From the NCBI GenBank assembly GCA_036961295.1, contig JBALVX010000001.1:496001-560000 (forward strand): a stretch of DNA of 64,000 nucleotides, read 5' to 3'. Positions 42,975 through 52,433 of the stretch are shown here, piece after piece (positions within the stretch are counted from its first letter, which is position 1; each line of letters starts with the position of its first letter). This DNA comes from JAGPUQ01 sp036961295 (lineage in GTDB: Bacteria; Pseudomonadota; Gammaproteobacteria; Pseudomonadales; Porticoccaceae). The notes beneath the pieces are model-generated. The model was not told the DNA's origin, ran no database searches, and saw only the letters and a list, made by a program, of their open reading frames with translations. Both the position numbers and the translations under genes were made by a program.

Positions 42975-43877
42975 TTAAACGATATTGCGCAGAAAATCTA
43001 AGTGTATTTTATTAAATGCCCGGTGATCTTCAAACTGTGGCCAGTGCCCACAATCGGCTATAACCTCGAACTGGGCATTTGGAATAAAATCCGCAATTTT
43101 CCGGCCCACGCTAATGTCGGCGGTGGGATCTTTAGTGGTCCACAACACCAGAGTAGGTTGAGTGATTGCTGCCCATTCGGCGTCGCTCAAGTTATTGGGT
43201 ATGCGTATGTCGGGCTCCTGAAGGCACAATATGTGCTGCATGGCCACAGGCATTTCAGCCTGTTGGTAAATGGCTTGTCGGCAGGCAACGAGATCATCGG
43301 TGACGGTTGCTGGATCCGCCATCAGCCACTCGAGTCGGGTTTTCACATTGTCCCATGTCGGGTTTTCCACGGCGGCGGTGGTCAGAGTTTTAATGCGTGC
43401 CATGACCTCGGGATTACAGGTGGCGCCACCGGTAGTATTGAGCACCATACGTTCGATTCTGGTTGGGTAAGTTAAGGCAAACCTGGCGGCAACCCAGCCG
43501 CCCAAGGATTCTCCCGACAAATAAATTTTATCGAAGCCAAGGGCGTCAATAACATCTTTAAGGTGTTCGACATAGCTGGCAATTTCGTAATCTGTATCGG
43601 GTTTTGAGCTATAGCCATGACCGACCATATCAATAGCGTAGGTGTTGAAATGCTCGCCGTGCTGTACCAGGTTTCGTGTATAGGCCTCGGCGTGTCCACC
43701 AGTGCCGTGGAGCAGAATCAATGGAGGCAAATCAGGATTTCCCGAGCGCAGAAAACGTGTGCGCACAGGGCCAGCCTGGAGATAACCTTGCTCGAAACTG
43801 CCACTGCGTAAATCTGTCCAGAAGCTGGCAGGCGTCGTATTTTTAGTGCTGGTTACATTAGTCTTGCTTGCGCCCAT
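42975..43877 (-). CDS. Alpha/beta hydrolase, meta-cleavage product (C-C bond) hydrolase type
   Basis: 300-residue alpha/beta hydrolase with oxyanion motif LLHGTGGHAEAY, nucleophile Ser in SGESLGGWVAAR, acid in WTTKDPTA and catalytic His in DCGHWPQFEDH. Given its place between the HpaB-type hydroxylase and the MhpB-type dioxygenase, it most likely hydrolyses the ring-cleavage product, as MhpC, BphD and HsaD do. Its start overlaps the stop of the upstream gene (TAATG at about 43875), indicating translational coupling. Confidence 0.84.
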   Translation of the reverse strand: MGASKTNVTSTKNTTPASFWTDLRSGSFEQGYLQAGPVRTRFLRSGNPDLPPLILLHGTGGHAEAYTRNLVQHGEHFNTYAIDMVGHGYSSKPDTDYEIASYVEHLKDVIDALGFDKIYLSGESLGGWVAARFALTYPTRIERMVLNTTGGATCNPEVMARIKTLTTAAVENPTWDNVKTRLEWLMADPATVTDDLVACRQAIYQQAEMPVAMQHILCLQEPDIRIPNNLSDAEWAAITQPTLVLWTTKDPTADISVGRKIADFIPNAQFEVIADCGHWPQFEDHRAFNKIHLDFLRNIV

Positions 43878-45328
43878 TACAATGACTCCATGAAATTATC
43901 TAAGTGGTCGACCCTGTCTTGTTTCCGTTGGTATTCGCGCTGTATTCCCATCAGTACCCCGCGCCGTTCGCCCGCATAATTTTTTTCGTATAACTCGTGA
44001 CGCGAGCCAAATTCACTGCCGCAAACATCCCAGGCTAGTTTCATCAGTTTAGCTTTATCCAGTCCGGAAATGTCCGCGCCGCGTAGGGATTTTTCCAAAT
44101 CCACGCCGATAGGGGAGTCGAATTCACTCATGCTAACGGGCAGCTGAATAAGACCGCCACCACCCGCTAATTTAATCAGGTCGAGCATGGCGGGATAATA
44201 CACCGGGCCAAGTGCGCGACCCGTCTGTAGTGCTGTAAGGTCGGGATAGAGTACGCCATTTTCGGGATCGAGCGTGGCTTGTGCTTCCGCTGAGCGCGTG
44301 GCATTGCGAATAACTTCGACTTTTACCGCGGCTTCGCCTAATTTTTCCATCATATCGGGGCGATCGGCGACACCGGTCGCCTGGGCCATTTTTAAAGCGA
44401 CGGCATAAAGAAAGCCGAGTTTTACTTCTAGCCGGACATTGGTTTGATGGGCGGTTAATTCGCGCATGCGTGTGTCTTTGTACATGCGATTGAGGAAGGT
44501 TATATCTTCGTGCAGAAAAACTCGATTCCAGGGTACGAGAACATTATCGAATACGAGAGTCGCATCCATTTCATCGAAGCGCGAGGATAAGGGGTGGTCC
44601 GTGGTATTGCCGTGACTGGCAAAGGAGCTTCTACAAATAGTCTTTAAACCCGGTGTATTCATTGGGATAGCAAACACGTTGGCATAGGGCTCTTCTCCCG
44701 ATTGAAAACCTGGCGGAAAAGGCCAGACTAGTAGTTCGTCGGCATAGGGTGCTGCGGTCGCGATTCTTTTTATGCCGTGAACAATAATGCCTTCGCTATT
44801 TTTATCGATCACTTTAAGGTCGATATCTGGATCGACCTGCTCGTGGCGGGCTTTACTTTTGTCGAGCTGTGGACTGATTAGTGCGTGAGTGAGGAAAAGG
44901 TCGTTTTTCGCCAGATAATGATAGTAATTTTCCAGCGCATTAGCGCGCTCCTCGGAAAATTCCGCAAAAAAACTTCTTTTAGCGGCTAATGCCGCCACCA
45001 TGATGTTGAGGAAGTCTGGGCTGCGCCCCATCATTCCGCAGGTGGCCTCTGCGTTTTTGACGTAGGTCTCGCGAAGCAGTCGTAAATCGTCTTGAGTTTG
45101 TGGTATTTGGTAAGACCTACTAATAATCTCACCAATTTCAGTCGACTCAACGGTGAGTACATCCCGATGCGCGGGGTCGTGTTGCATATCGTATAAAGAG
45201 GCCAGGGTTTTTATTGAAGCCTCAAACTCGGGGAAAGTGGTAACGTCCTCCACACGCACGCCGTTGTACCAAACTTCGCGGCCATCTTTTAGCCCGTTGA
45301 TAAAGGCCTGTCCGTTTCTAACTGCCAT
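43877..45328 (-). CDS. 4-hydroxyphenylacetate 3-hydroxylase family (HpaB-type) flavin monooxygenase
   Basis: 483 residues, normal for the FADH2-dependent oxygenase component of two-component phenol hydroxylases. The start RNGQAFINGLKDGREVWYNG, the DNVLVPWNRVF segment and SGLDKAKLMKLAWDVCGSEFGSRHELYE are family hallmarks. It should hydroxylate a phenol to a catechol, feeding the extradiol dioxygenase two genes downstream. The required flavin reductase (HpaC-like) is not seen in the window. GAG lies upstream of ATG 45328; the gene follows the LLM gene by 24 bases. Confidence 0.88.
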   Translation of the reverse strand: MAVRNGQAFINGLKDGREVWYNGVRVEDVTTFPEFEASIKTLASLYDMQHDPAHRDVLTVESTEIGEIISRSYQIPQTQDDLRLLRETYVKNAEATCGMMGRSPDFLNIMVAALAAKRSFFAEFSEERANALENYYHYLAKNDLFLTHALISPQLDKSKARHEQVDPDIDLKVIDKNSEGIIVHGIKRIATAAPYADELLVWPFPPGFQSGEEPYANVFAIPMNTPGLKTICRSSFASHGNTTDHPLSSRFDEMDATLVFDNVLVPWNRVFLHEDITFLNRMYKDTRMRELTAHQTNVRLEVKLGFLYAVALKMAQATGVADRPDMMEKLGEAAVKVEVIRNATRSAEAQATLDPENGVLYPDLTALQTGRALGPVYYPAMLDLIKLAGGGGLIQLPVSMSEFDSPIGVDLEKSLRGADISGLDKAKLMKLAWDVCGSEFGSRHELYEKNYAGERRGVLMGIQREYQRKQDRVDHLDNFMESL

Positions 45329-45352
45329 CGCTATTCTCGCTTATTTCATTTC

Positions 45353-46630
45353 TCAGTTGTGCTTAGTACGCCAAAGGTCACCGTTGAACTCTTCTCGCAA
45401 CACGGGTTTAAATTGTTCCAACTCGATACCGATTTTAGGTAATACCTTTTCGACCAGTAATTCATTACTTTTGAGCAGTTTGTCGATGGGTATCGGCCCC
45501 TGAGCCATCCAGGGCACAATTAAGTCGGTCTTTAGAGTTTCAATCATGTGTTCCAGTTTTCTGGCTACCGTATCGACGGTGCCACATAAAGCGTAACCTC
45601 GATCGCGTATGGTCTCCGGGTTGTTCGGAATCGGACCTTTTTCACCGGGATAACGCAAAGCTTCATTGAAGCCAAACCAGTCGTGCCAGCGATTCCAGAT
45701 GTAGCCCATGCCCTGTGCCGCAATTGCCTGAGCTTCTTCATCGGTATCGGCAATCACAATATCTCGAAAATGTCCGACACCGCGACCCCATTGGGTGTCT
45801 CGTCCAGCAGCTTGCGCCGCTTCGTGATACAGGTCCAAACAGCCCTTAACTGTTTCTTCTATGGGCGTGAAGATAACCGGTTTAACACCTTCTTCGGCGG
45901 CCCATTTAATCGTGTCTGGGCTCATGGTGAACGGAGTGAACACCTCAATCTCATCGGGTTTTTGTAAGGTCTGCGGGGCAATACCTACTTTTTGTAGCAC
46001 TCCGTCGTCGTCTACCATGCCGGGCGCCATATGCCGAGTTGCTGGGTGGTTCCAGTCGATTCCAGTAGGTGGAATCTGCCAGTGATCACTGTGGTGTGAA
46101 AATAATGGTTGTCTCCAGGCTTTCTTGATAATTTCGTAGTGCTCGGTGAACAGCTCTCTATTGATACGGTCGTGTGCTTCAAATTCAGGATCGGTCGCCA
46201 TGGTCGGATAAGCGTTCATATGCTGCCCGATGGTGGCGACATGGCGCGATTGATAACCACGGGCAAAGCCAGCCATCATGCGTCCCTCGGAGAAGTGATC
46301 CAGCATGGCGAGATCTTCTGCCAGTAAAATAGGGTTACGCGAGGGTAGTACAATACCCATTTGTCCGACGCGTATGCGTTTGGTTTGCATCGCTACCCAG
46401 GTATCAAGCAGTATCGGGTTATTGGAAACCTCAAGACCCTCTACGTGGAAATGGTGTTCGGAGAACGCGATGAAATCAAAACCCAGGTCCTCTAGCTGTT
46501 GGGCTAGAAGGCTGACGTCACGCAGGGCGTGTTGATAATAGTTAGGGTTCTGCCCAGCAAAGCCTTGCTCATACTGCTCCGGCGTAGCACTCATGCTAGG
46601 TACTAAGAAGGCCCCAAATCGCATCTTCAT
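45353..46630 (-). CDS. LLM-class flavin-dependent monooxygenase (luciferase-like)
   Basis: 425 residues of the bacterial luciferase-like superfamily, using reduced FMN or F420. Motifs: AFSEHHFHVEGLEVSNNPI near residue 55, RVGQMGIVLPSRNPILLAEDLAMLDHFSEGR and GFARGYQSRH. First gene of the minus-strand aromatic operon and divergent from the GntR regulator. It may start the attack on the substrate or act as a dehydrogenase; the reaction is unknown. Confidence 0.85.
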   Translation of the reverse strand: MKMRFGAFLVPSMSATPEQYEQGFAGQNPNYYQHALRDVSLLAQQLEDLGFDFIAFSEHHFHVEGLEVSNNPILLDTWVAMQTKRIRVGQMGIVLPSRNPILLAEDLAMLDHFSEGRMMAGFARGYQSRHVATIGQHMNAYPTMATDPEFEAHDRINRELFTEHYEIIKKAWRQPLFSHHSDHWQIPPTGIDWNHPATRHMAPGMVDDDGVLQKVGIAPQTLQKPDEIEVFTPFTMSPDTIKWAAEEGVKPVIFTPIEETVKGCLDLYHEAAQAAGRDTQWGRGVGHFRDIVIADTDEEAQAIAAQGMGYIWNRWHDWFGFNEALRYPGEKGPIPNNPETIRDRGYALCGTVDTVARKLEHMIETLKTDLIVPWMAQGPIPIDKLLKSNELLVEKVLPKIGIELEQFKPVLREEFNGDLWRTKHN

Positions 46631-46664
46631 ATTGGCGGTGTCCCTGTCAGATTGTGCTTCACAG

Positions 46665-46676
46665 CTAATATATTAG
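46665..46676. promoter_or_regulatory. Palindromic candidate operator between the LLM operon and the GntR gene
   Basis: CTAATATATTAG is a perfect 12-base palindrome 35 bases upstream of the LLM gene, in the divergent region with the GntR regulator. FCD-type GntR proteins bind short palindromes in such places. Assignment is by position only. Confidence 0.45.
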
Positions 46677-46828
46677 TAGGGTAATATGGCTCAGGCCTGG
46701 ACGCAAGCTAAATATCCCGGCTCGCTGAGGTATGTTTCGTTGTACTCTTCTTGCGATGCTGGCACCTCGAGAGGGCTTAGTATTTAGTTTCGTGACAGTT
46801 ATAAAAAAATAGATAGGTAAGGGTTTTT

Positions 46829-47515
46829 GTGAAAGATTCACGGTTGATGGTTGGTAAACCCGGACTTGATTTGGCCTTAGGGCAGAGAGTTTACGATCAC
46901 GTTAAACAGCGTATTCTTGAAGGGGATCTAGAACCGGAAGACAAGCTTTCTGTGGTGGCTTTAGCCGAACGGTTGGGTTGTAGCCGCGTACCGGTAATGG
47001 AAGCGATGAAGCGTCTTGAAGCCGAGAGTTTGATCGATATTGTCCCGCAGGTTGGTTGTAAAGTTGCCGTTCCGAATACTCATGATGTAACGGATTTTTT
47101 TATGGTTTTTGCTAATGTAGAGGGTGTGATGGCTAAATTTGCTGCGGAGCGACGTACTGATGATGACGTAGTGACGTTTCAATCGGTGTGTAAACGGGTC
47201 GATAGTGTGGCAGCCTCGGCTGGAGGTGCTACTGCCAGGGATCCGAGTTATAGGCAATTAAATTTACTGTTTCATAAGTCCATCCATCAGATGGCGCGTT
47301 CGCCTCTTGCCAGTGACATTTCGATGAGCCTCTGGGATCGTGCCGACTTTTACATCAAAGTAGCTTTCGGATCCTTGTATTTTTCCAAACGTGTTAAACG
47401 TTCACATATAGCGATAAAGAAAGCTATTATTACTGGTGATGCGACACTGGCGGAGTCTGAAATGAATGCCCACTTATGCGCTGTTGGGGATAGTGTGGCA
47501 AAAAAACTATCCTGA
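46829..47515 (+). CDS. GntR-family transcriptional regulator (FCD/FadR type)
   Basis: 228-residue regulator. The N-terminal winged helix (about 15-80) reads RVYDHVKQRILEGDL, LSVVALAERLGCSRVPVMEAMKRLEAESLI. The C-terminal all-helical FCD-type ligand domain retains His residues (NLLFHKSIHQMA, MNAHLCAVGD) usable for metal or ligand binding. The start is GTG 46829. Divergent position suggests it controls the aromatic operon 41990-46630, probably releasing DNA on binding a pathway acid. Confidence 0.86.
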   Translation: MKDSRLMVGKPGLDLALGQRVYDHVKQRILEGDLEPEDKLSVVALAERLGCSRVPVMEAMKRLEAESLIDIVPQVGCKVAVPNTHDVTDFFMVFANVEGVMAKFAAERRTDDDVVTFQSVCKRVDSVAASAGGATARDPSYRQLNLLFHKSIHQMARSPLASDISMSLWDRADFYIKVAFGSLYFSKRVKRSHIAIKKAIITGDATLAESEMNAHLCAVGDSVAKKLS

Positions 47516-47646
47516 TATTTTTCGAATTTAGGTTTTGACACATGTTTGAAAAGCCTGACTGCTTCGCATGTTCGGGAGTATGGGGCGGGGAAATTTTAGA
47601 ATTACAATGATAGTGGTTTGTTTTTAAGTGGGAAGTTAATGAATTT

Positions 47647-49161
47647 TTATGGTCTTGAGTTTGCGTTTAAACCCAGGCGTAAAATTTCACTAATTAATAC
47701 ATCAAAGTCCGCTTGTTTGCTACGGTGATTAGCAATAGCAACGCGCAGGCAATAGGTTCCCTTTAAGGTGGTGTAAGACGGTGCGGCAATGCCTTGTTCT
47801 GTTAGCTCAGCGAGAATTTCTTTGTTAATAACTTCCAGTGCCGATTCGTCCAGCCCCTCAGCTTGATAACGAAAACACACGATGTCTAAACCGATGGCTG
47901 CCATAAGCTGTAGCTCGGGCTCTCTCTCAATCAAAGTGCCGAGATAATGTGCTTGTTCGACGTTGCGGGCCATCATCCGACCGTAGCGTTCGGCACCGTG
48001 TTCCTTTAAGGACATCCATATTTTGAGGGCGCGGAAGCTACGGGATAGTTCCACGCCATAATCGCTAAACCATTCACGTCCAGCGGCAAGCCCGCGTGCT
48101 TCGCGAGCCAGGTATTCCGGCGTTACGGAAAATGCGTCGCGGTGTGCGGCCCGGTCTTTCACTAGAACGCACCCGGCTTCAAACGGTACGTGCATCCACT
48201 TGTGCAAGTCGAGGGCAATGGAGTCCGCTCTGTCGAGCCCGGTTAATTGTTCTTTAATATTATCGGCCAGCATGGCGACCGCACCAATTGCGCCATCGAT
48301 ATGAAACCACAAGTTTTCCTTAATACATAAATCGGCAATGTCGTTAAGGGGATCAATGGCGCCGGTGTTAATTGTGCCCGAGGTTCCGATCACGCAAATA
48401 GGTTGCAGTCCGGCTACACGATCCTTGGTGATAGCATCCTGTAGCGCTGACATATCCATGCGGTAATCGGAGGTGACGGCAATTTTTCGCAAGCTGTCGG
48501 TACCTAAGCCCAACAATTCGACGGCTTTTTGGTTACAGCTATGGATTTCGCTAGAAGCATAGACCATTAATTTTTTAGGGCTCCCCTGTAAGCCCTGTCG
48601 GCGCACGTCAAAACCAGCTTGAGTATTACGGGCTACCGTAAGGCCGACGAGATTAGCCATCGACGCGCCACCGACTAAGAGTCCGCTGGCGCTGGCTGGA
48701 AAGTCGAGCATTTCCTTCAACCAGTTAATTACCTGAGCTTCCACCAGAGTGGCGACATGATTTCCACCGCCCGCATTGGAGTTCATGGTGGCCGACAAAA
48801 AATCAGCCAGGGCACCCATCACCGTGCCGCTACCCATATACCAGGCCCAAAAACGCGGATGGATATTACCCATTGGATATTGAAAAATATTTTTCAGGAA
48901 TTCCTCATAGACCTCGTTAGCGGGTGTCGGCTGGCGAGGCAGGGGAGCGTTGAATTGTTGTTCGTGTCCCTCGGGCATGGCTTGCCACACGGGGCGTTCT
49001 GCGACGGTTTGTAGGTAGCTAATGGCGTCATCCATCATGCGATGACCGAGGGCGCGCATCTCCTCCCAATCCTGTGGATCAAGGGATTCTTCGGCAGCGT
49101 CGGGGGCCGCTATTGTTGGAGATAGACTGATATCTTCCGGGTTGCTGTGCCTGTCACTCAT
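47647..49161 (-). CDS. PLP-dependent group II amino-acid decarboxylase (aromatic L-amino-acid decarboxylase type)
   Basis: 504 residues from ATG 49161, which has AAGGAT upstream; an in-frame ATG at 49209 adds 16 residues. Fold type I PLP enzyme: HPRFWAWYMGSGTVMGALADFLSA, WFHIDGAIGAVA (Asp pairing with the cofactor) and the Schiff-base Lys in ALDLHKWMHVPFEAGCVL. This fits the DDC/tyrosine-tryptophan decarboxylase family. It would make an aromatic amine, but acting as an aldehyde synthase cannot be excluded. Divergent from cysK at 49301. Confidence 0.85.
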   Translation of the reverse strand: MSDRHSNPEDISLSPTIAAPDAAEESLDPQDWEEMRALGHRMMDDAISYLQTVAERPVWQAMPEGHEQQFNAPLPRQPTPANEVYEEFLKNIFQYPMGNIHPRFWAWYMGSGTVMGALADFLSATMNSNAGGGNHVATLVEAQVINWLKEMLDFPASASGLLVGGASMANLVGLTVARNTQAGFDVRRQGLQGSPKKLMVYASSEIHSCNQKAVELLGLGTDSLRKIAVTSDYRMDMSALQDAITKDRVAGLQPICVIGTSGTINTGAIDPLNDIADLCIKENLWFHIDGAIGAVAMLADNIKEQLTGLDRADSIALDLHKWMHVPFEAGCVLVKDRAAHRDAFSVTPEYLAREARGLAAGREWFSDYGVELSRSFRALKIWMSLKEHGAERYGRMMARNVEQAHYLGTLIEREPELQLMAAIGLDIVCFRYQAEGLDESALEVINKEILAELTEQGIAAPSYTTLKGTYCLRVAIANHRSKQADFDVLISEILRLGLNANSRP

Positions 49162-49300
49162 GGGTATTGGTATCCTTGCTTTACGCTTAGAGTTTATCAG
49201 TATCATCATATTAAGGCTTGATGCAGACCAAAAGTTTTACAACTTTTATATTTGAGGTATTCTCCCCGAGGTAAACCACCGACTAGGGCAGGGATGAATC

Positions 49301-50341
49301 ATGGCTAAATACAACAATATTCTCGACACTATTGGCAATACACCGGTAGTCCGCATCAACAAGCTAGCGCCTAAGGGCGTTAATTTATATGCCAAGCTAG
49401 AGGCGTTTAATCCCCTGGGTTCGGTTAAAGATCGATTGGCACTGGGCATCATTGAGGACGCGGAGCGCAGCGGGGAGTTATCACCGGGGCAAACCGTGGT
49501 TGAAGCCACCAGCGGCAACACCGGTATTGGCCTGGCCATGGTGTGCGCGCAGAAAGGTTATTCCCTGGTTATTGTTATGGCGGATTCGTTTAGCGTTGAA
49601 CGTCGCAAGTTGATGCGCTTTTTGGGAGCTAAAATTGTGTTAACTCCGGCTGCCCAGAAAGGCACGGGCATGGTAGATAAGGCGAAAGAACTAGCCGAGG
49701 CCCATGGCTGGTTTCTATGTCGGCAATTTGAAAACGAAGCCAATGCGGAAACCCACTCTAAAACCACGGCACAAGAAATTCTTGCAGATTTTGCCGATGA
49801 GCCGCTCGACTACTGGGTTACTGGTGCGGGAACCGGCGGTACGCTGAAAGGCGTTGCTCGAGTATTAAGAGAGCAGCGGCCAGAAACGAAAATCATTGCC
49901 TGTGAACCTGAAATTGCGGCGATTATGAGTAGTGGTATTAAACAAGATCGAAATGCGGATGGATCGCCGTCTGAAAGCCATCCCAGTTTTCAGCCTCATC
50001 CCATGCAAGGCTGGACGCCTGACTTTATTCCTAAACTTGCGGAGGACGCACTGGATGCCCACTACGTCGATCAACTGATCAAAATTAAGGGCGAAGATGC
50101 GCTGCGCTTGTCTCGTGAGCTGGCTCTGCAGGAAGGTATTTTTACCGGTATCACTGGTGGTGCAACTTTTGCCTGTGCCCTGGGGATCGCCGAGTCTGCA
50201 CCAGAAGGCACGACAATCTTGTGTATGCTGCCAGATACGGGTGAGCGCTATTTAAGTACGCCTTTATTTGCGGATATTGAAATTGAAATGTCCGACGAGG
50301 AAAAGGCTATTTCGGACTCGACGCCGAGTTGTCGTTATTAG
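49301..50341 (+). CDS. cysK: Cysteine synthase family (CysK-like), PLP-dependent
   Basis: 346-residue fold type II PLP enzyme. The PLP Lys is in PLGSVKDRLAL, the substrate loop in EATSGNTGIGLA, and the phosphate-binding loop in TGAGTGGTLKG. O-acetylserine sulfhydrylase is the default role, using sulfide; the C-terminal extension after ERYLSTPLFADI is slightly longer than in E. coli CysK. Its stop overlaps the stop of the convergent PanE-like gene by four bases. Confidence 0.88.
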   Translation: MAKYNNILDTIGNTPVVRINKLAPKGVNLYAKLEAFNPLGSVKDRLALGIIEDAERSGELSPGQTVVEATSGNTGIGLAMVCAQKGYSLVIVMADSFSVERRKLMRFLGAKIVLTPAAQKGTGMVDKAKELAEAHGWFLCRQFENEANAETHSKTTAQEILADFADEPLDYWVTGAGTGGTLKGVARVLREQRPETKIIACEPEIAAIMSSGIKQDRNADGSPSESHPSFQPHPMQGWTPDFIPKLAEDALDAHYVDQLIKIKGEDALRLSRELALQEGIFTGITGGATFACALGIAESAPEGTTILCMLPDTGERYLSTPLFADIEIEMSDEEKAISDSTPSCRY

Positions 50342-51348
50342 GTGCAATAGTTGTCCAGAGTTTTAATAACTCGATAAGCTCCCGTCACCGTTGGTGCATC
50401 GATATTTAAACGCTCCGCCTGCTCCAGCAAAGGCAGGATGATGGCATCCACTTCGGTTTTACGCCGAGCTAAAATATCTTCATGCATAGAGGTGCGAACG
50501 CCTTTTTGTTTTGAAAACATCTTGCCAATTTCCAGGCAAAAATCGACGGCTTCGTCAAAATTCATGGCATCCATCTGTTTTAAAAACGACACTGGCGCGT
50601 AAAAATTTTGTGGTGTATAACCGAGGGCTTTATAGATGGTCAACATTTCCTTGGAAATGGTAACGTAGTGGGCCGCCGCTTCGGGGCACGAGAGGCCGGA
50701 GCCGAAATCCAGGTCGGGATTGCCGGCTAAGGTACTGGCAGACCAGGCGGAAGCGCCGCCGACCTGTGTTACTTTTTCCCAGAGCACGTGCATGATGTCG
50801 TCTACGGCCTGAGCACCTAATCCCGCAGCGGAAAAGATGGTCGCCAAAGTTTCGGTACGTTCGGAGGTACCACCTTCTAATTCACCAAAGTAGGCGGTGG
50901 TCGGAGTGGTGACGTGATTTAGCACCGTACCCGGCTCCAGTAGCGTGCCGCCTTCCATGATAGAGCCGCCGATCACGCGCTCACTACCGAAAGCCTCAAT
51001 CAATATCTCTTCCTTACCAACCCCGTTTTGCAGAGAGACGGCAGTTTTAATTCGCGGTGTTAATACCGCCGCATCAGCTAGCGCGGACGCCATAGCCTTG
51101 TGCTTGGTTAGCAGGATGTAATAATCGATCTCGCCTTCCACCTGATCGGGGTGGGTAACGCAGTTGAGATTCTCCTCGATAACGAGCTCTTCTCGGCCCT
51201 TAATATGCAAGCCCTTAGCTTTAATCGCGTCCATATGGGCGGGGCGACCAATCAGCGTGACTTGATTACCCATGCGGGCGAGCCGGCCACCGATTACGGA
51301 GCCGAGGCCGCCAGCGCCGTGGATACAAATGTGTAAAGATTTACTCAT
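50338..51348 (-). CDS. 2-dehydropantoate 2-reductase family (ApbA/PanE-like)
   Basis: 336 residues from ATG 51348 (MSKSLHICIHGAGGLGSVIG); an upstream in-frame start lies within the preceding gene. The Rossmann motif GAGGLGSVIGGRLA, ILLTKHKAMASAL, SLQNGVGKEE and a C-terminal KTEVDAI region fit the ketopantoate reductase fold. Members outside pantothenate synthesis reduce other 2-oxo acids. It starts two bases after the DapA-like gene, so the two likely act together on a 2-oxo acid. True PanE activity is uncertain. Confidence 0.8.
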   Translation of the reverse strand: MSKSLHICIHGAGGLGSVIGGRLARMGNQVTLIGRPAHMDAIKAKGLHIKGREELVIEENLNCVTHPDQVEGEIDYYILLTKHKAMASALADAAVLTPRIKTAVSLQNGVGKEEILIEAFGSERVIGGSIMEGGTLLEPGTVLNHVTTPTTAYFGELEGGTSERTETLATIFSAAGLGAQAVDDIMHVLWEKVTQVGGASAWSASTLAGNPDLDFGSGLSCPEAAAHYVTISKEMLTIYKALGYTPQNFYAPVSFLKQMDAMNFDEAVDFCLEIGKMFSKQKGVRTSMHEDILARRKTEVDAIILPLLEQAERLNIDAPTVTGAYRVIKTLDNYCT

Positions 51349-51350
51349 GG

Positions 51351-52313
51351 CTAGGAAACGCCTAAGGTTTTCAGGCTGGAGGCGATGCGCTCGCGCAATT
51401 CCGGTGAGCATTGCTCTACGGGGGGGCGAATTGGGCCGGCTGCCAGTCCGATAGCTTCGAACCAGGCTTTCATGCCCGCCAATGCGCTAGCGTAGGTGAA
51501 GGTATTAATGACTTCCCAGATAAACACTTCGTTATACAGTTCACGAATATCGGCGAGTTCTTCTGATTTATTATAGGCTTCATCCCATTTTCCCTGGGCC
51601 GACAATGCTCGGTATTCATCGACGATATGGCGTTTTTTGCCATAAATAATATAGGACAGTTCGCCAAAGACTACCTGGCCGCCACGGTGTAGATCGTCGG
51701 CAAAATTACCTTCAAAGGGATCGGAGACAATAAAGTCTTCGCGTAAAATACTGCGTAACTTGAGAGATTCAGCGCGGTTCATCACGCCCTGTTTGGTGGC
51801 GACCACGGTATCGATATCGGTGAGGCGTTTCATTAAATCCCAGCCCATTACCTTGCCTGAGACGGGGGTTCGGTAAAGACAGACTGCCATATTGGTATTG
51901 TCAGTGAGGAATTTAAACCAGTTAAAAATTTCGTCGTCAGTGCGCAGTTGCACGACGGGATTGATGACTTCGGCACCGTCGTAACCGAGCTCTTCAAGGC
52001 GCTGCATTTTTTCGATACAGGTGTAAACGCTGGGGTCCAGCACGATAGACCAGAGGCCGACGCGACCTTTAACCGCATCCGCAACAATTTCGTGGTAACG
52101 GTACCAGTCTGCCAGGGTGACATTCCAGCACTCAGCGATAAAACCGCCAACTACCAGGCCGTCGACACCCATTTCAATAAAGGCTTCGATATTTGAACGA
52201 ATACCGGCCTCGTCAAAGCTAAAATCCAGTTGCATGGGTGTGACAGGGCAGTTGAACATACCTTTAATGTTCTCTTGCGCCCATTGTTTGGCGGTGCTGC
52301 GCGTGTATTCCAT
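51351..52313 (-). CDS. DapA/N-acetylneuraminate lyase superfamily aldolase
   Basis: 320-residue class I aldolase barrel. The Schiff-base Lys is in VVATKQGVMN, with the partner Tyr in CLYRTPVSGK; the usual GTTGE loop is GGFIAECW. The C-terminal AGPIRPPVEQCS resembles the hydratase-aldolases of aromatic degradation (NahE/PhdJ type) more than dihydrodipicolinate synthase. With the PanE-like partner and the catabolic setting, pyruvate-releasing cleavage of a side chain is a reasonable hypothesis. AGGGGATAATT lies upstream of ATG 52313. Confidence 0.78.
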   Translation of the reverse strand: MEYTRSTAKQWAQENIKGMFNCPVTPMQLDFSFDEAGIRSNIEAFIEMGVDGLVVGGFIAECWNVTLADWYRYHEIVADAVKGRVGLWSIVLDPSVYTCIEKMQRLEELGYDGAEVINPVVQLRTDDEIFNWFKFLTDNTNMAVCLYRTPVSGKVMGWDLMKRLTDIDTVVATKQGVMNRAESLKLRSILREDFIVSDPFEGNFADDLHRGGQVVFGELSYIIYGKKRHIVDEYRALSAQGKWDEAYNKSEELADIRELYNEVFIWEVINTFTYASALAGMKAWFEAIGLAAGPIRPPVEQCSPELRERIASSLKTLGVS

Positions 52314-52433
52314 AATAATTATCCCCTTTCTCGAGTTGTTTTAAGTAAAATCATTGCAACGTATATTACACTAACCAACTTGTTTGCAAATAGTAAATTG
52401 AGTAAAGCTAGCCCAAAAAGGTTTGAGGAGTAA

